Positions 5,732-7,079 of a DNA stretch of 7,079 nt are shown piece after piece. Source of the DNA: DASTDH01 sp041167675 (lineage in GTDB: Bacteria > Verrucomicrobiota > Verrucomicrobiia > Chthoniobacterales > JAFAMB01). Made by a program: the position numbers and the translations under genes. How positions within the stretch are numbered: position 1 is the stretch's first letter; each line of letters begins with the position of its first letter. Where the stretch lies: NCBI GenBank assembly GCA_041167675.1, contig JBEEIB010000286.1, positions 1 to 7,079 on the forward strand. The letters are read 5' to 3'. The notes beneath the pieces are model-generated. The model saw only the letters and a list, made by a program, of their open reading frames with translations, was not told the origin of the DNA and searched no databases.

Positions 5732-6388
5732 TTATGGTTCAATGGTGATGTGATTTTGTACCTTCACGGTTCCAGGTGCTGACCACGCCGCCTCCTCGGC
5801 CTCCTGTCTCTCGGCCCGGGAGCGCACAATACCATAGAGTTTGACGGTCCCGCCGTCGATCTCGACTCTGATGCGGCGAGCATCCAGTTCCGCGCTTCGT
5901 CGCAGCGCATCTTCGATCTTAGCCTTTATCTCGGTGGGGGTAACCTGTGGCTTCAGCGTTATGTTGTTGGTGATACCGACCACCCCCCTCAGCTTCTTGA
6001 TTGCGGACTCGGCGAGACTCTTTTGGTACTGCCAGTCCACCGTGCCTTCCAAAGTTACCCAACCTTTTTCTACGGTTACCTTGATCTTATCGTTAGGGAT
6101 GCTGACGTGACTCTCAAGTTCTTGAATAGCTTCCCGTGCGATTTCCGGATCGGTTCGCGCCGTAGTCGGTTTGACTTCAATATCATTGGCCACTCCTCGC
6201 ACTCCATAGACCCGTTTGGCCGCCTTCCCGGCTGCGTCTTTGTCCCAATAGCTTCGAACGAACCCGGAAAGCGTCACCACGCCGTCCTTCACAGCTACAG
6301 CGATGTCGCTGCTGGATCCTATTTTGGGGTCCCACTTCAGCTCAAATAAAACGTCGTCACGAATCAAATCATCACTTCTGGTTTGCAT
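5732..6388 (-). CDS. Triple BON-domain protein
   Basis: The 218-residue product consists of three BON repeats, at about 6-74, 80-147 and 152-218. Each has the helix-strand-strand pattern ending in the typical GVVTLSGFV / GWVTLEGTV / GTVKLYGIV strand, then a helix rich in Ala and Lys, then GVRGVANDIEV / GVVGITNNITL / GTVKVQNHITI. BON domains bind phospholipid membranes or other hydrophobic surfaces; OsmY-type family members respond to osmotic and other stress. Unlike OsmY there is no signal peptide (MQTRSDDLIRDDV is charged), so it is probably cytosolic. The ATG at 6388 follows AGAAAGG at an 11-base spacing. The frame could extend to a TTG at 6424, but that would swallow the ribosome site. It lies downstream of the Hsp20 gene on the same strand, 127 bases away, and its leader shares a 13-base block with it. 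Confidence 0.9.
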   Translation of the reverse strand: MQTRSDDLIRDDVLFELKWDPKIGSSSDIAVAVKDGVVTLSGFVRSYWDKDAAGKAAKRVYGVRGVANDIEVKPTTARTDPEIAREAIQELESHVSIPNDKIKVTVEKGWVTLEGTVDWQYQKSLAESAIKKLRGVVGITNNITLKPQVTPTEIKAKIEDALRRSAELDARRIRVEIDGGTVKLYGIVRSRAERQEAEEAAWSAPGTVKVQNHITIEP

Positions 6389-6515
6389 TGCGGTATTGGT
6401 CCTTTCTAAGTACTCACTGAACAATCATTGATCTTTATCCCATCGAGTTCCATTGCCACGCTGGCCAGCGCGGCTGCCAATTTTGGAGGAGCCACGCGGG
6501 CCGCGTGCAGGCAGG
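6389..6515 (-). promoter_or_regulatory. Hsp20-BON spacer with two dyads and a shared leader block
   Basis: It contains a perfect palindrome CGCTGGCCAGCG (6459-6470) and the dyad CACGCGG-G-CCGCGTG (6493-6507) just after the Hsp20 stop. Neither is followed by a T-run on the minus strand, so neither is a clear intrinsic terminator. TACTTAGAAAGGA (6412-6400, minus) includes the BON ribosome site and is identical to the block at 7027-7015 before Hsp20. The two genes may be partly co-transcribed or have parallel leaders. Confidence 0.4.
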
Positions 6516-7002
6516 TTAGCCTTCGGTCAGCTCGATCTTTCTCCGCGAGCTCTGCGCTTCCGGCTTCTTGGGAATCGTCACTTTCAAAACGCCCTTCTTG
6601 AACTTCGCCTTGGCGTTGTCGGCGTCGATCCCCTGCGTCAGCGCGATGGTGCGGTCGAAGTAACCATAGCTGCGCTCCGAGTGATAGTAGTCGCCCTCTT
6701 CCTCTTCCTTCTCGCCTTTGATCGTGAGCATGTTGTTGGTCACCGTGACCTCCACATCCTTCTCATCGAGGCCGGGCAGCTCGACAGTAATCCGCACCTC
6801 TTTGCCGGTTTCGCTGACATCCACTCGCGGCAGGAATTCTCCGGCGGCGTCGCCCCACAGATCGGAAGATGAATGGCCAAAGAAATCCTCGAAACACGCT
6901 GTTCATCCGCCGTTGCAATTGGGCGAACGGATCGCCGTCGCCAGGGCCGCGCGCGAGTGATCGCTCCTCTTTTTTCCACGGAATAATGCTTTGCAGGTTC
7001 AT
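6516..7002 (-). pseudogene. Hsp20 small heat-shock protein gene with single-base frameshift
   Basis: The first frame reads MNLQSIIPWKKEERSLARG and DPFAQLQRRMNSVF. The next frame then continues EDFFGHSSSDLWGDAAGEFLPR and DVSETGKEVRITVELPGLD. Removing one A from the AAA at 6892-6894 (codon 37) restores a 161-residue protein of normal family length. The alpha-crystallin domain spans about 58-147, with the conserved GVLKVTIPK at 137-145 and a short charged tail. Hsp20 proteins form oligomers that hold unfolded proteins for refolding by ATP-dependent chaperones. The ATG at 7002 has AAAGGAG 11 bases upstream. As written, the first frame would give a 79-residue product without the crystallin domain. 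A sequencing or assembly error is a strong alternative, because everything else is intact and well conserved. Confidence 0.88.
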
Positions 7003-7046
7003 AGGTAGTTCAACTCCTTTCTAAGTAGGTTGTTGTTTGTCTCTAC

Positions 7047-7073
7047 ATTTTAAAATGACAACGGACTTTGCAA
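7047..7073 (-). promoter_or_regulatory. Candidate promoter of the Hsp20 gene
   Basis: On the minus strand TTGCAA (7073-7068) is followed by 15 bases and TAAAAT (7052-7047), which resembles a sigma-70 promoter with a short spacer. It leaves a leader of about 40 bases. No CIRCE inverted repeat is visible within the 77 bases available, so HrcA control is not supported. Confidence 0.35.
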
Positions 7074-7079
7074 AACGTT

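Noticed and set aside
6859..6869. AGATCGGAAGA, which resembles the start of a sequencing adapter
   Set aside because: In the restored Hsp20 frame it encodes part of SSSDLWG with conserved sequence on both sides, so it is genuine coding DNA.
6453..6872. Plus-strand frame of 139 codons opposite Hsp20
   Set aside because: It is a shadow of the strongly conserved alpha-crystallin coding region on the minus strand.
7003..7079. CIRCE or a ROSE-type thermometer before Hsp20
   Set aside because: No TTAGCACTC-type inverted repeat is present, and no stem covering the AAAGGAG ribosome site is evident in the short leader.

Overview
The window looks like chromosomal DNA of a free-living, probably soil or freshwater, Gram-negative bacterium of medium to fairly high G+C. 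The gene families suggest a stress-adapted member of a group such as Acidobacteria, Verrucomicrobia or Proteobacteria, but nothing here fixes the phylum. There are no rRNA or tRNA genes, no CRISPR array, no transposase and no phage genes.

Layout. 1-594 (+) is the 3' part of an alpha/beta hydrolase of the dienelactone hydrolase type. It converges on a CHAD-domain protein (619-1578, -). Next is a guanylate-kinase-like P-loop protein (1766-2503, -). About 700 bases follow (2504-3203) with no confident gene; they hold a reading frame broken by one stop and a second weak small frame. Then come a DUF488 protein (3204-3581, -) and a small two-helix membrane protein (3693-3866, -). 4050-4581 is largely non-coding but contains a decayed, inverted relative of that membrane protein (about 4328-4612, +). 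An Rrf2/NsrR-like Cys-rich regulator (4582-5040, -) is divergent from an ArsR-family regulator (5108-5476, +). The right end carries a triple-BON-domain protein (5732-6388, -) behind a strong hairpin, and an Hsp20 small heat-shock protein gene (6516-7002, -) that is broken by a single extra base.

How the genes fit together. No metabolic pathway is visible. The set reads as a patchwork of stress-associated single genes: chaperone, BON protein, polyphosphate-binding CHAD, DUF488, and redox/NO-type and metal-type sensors. The most interesting signal is regulatory. The region before the small membrane protein gene (minus strand, about 4068 down to 3987) and the region before the ArsR gene (plus strand, about 5053 to 5134) are diverged copies of one promoter/operator module: 22 of 26 identical bases, then exactly 27 bases, then an identical ATATGAAT. 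The second copy lies in the Rrf2/ArsR divergent promoter, so one of these regulators probably controls both sites. Together with the decayed second copy of the membrane protein, this suggests a small duplicated regulator-target unit of unknown function.
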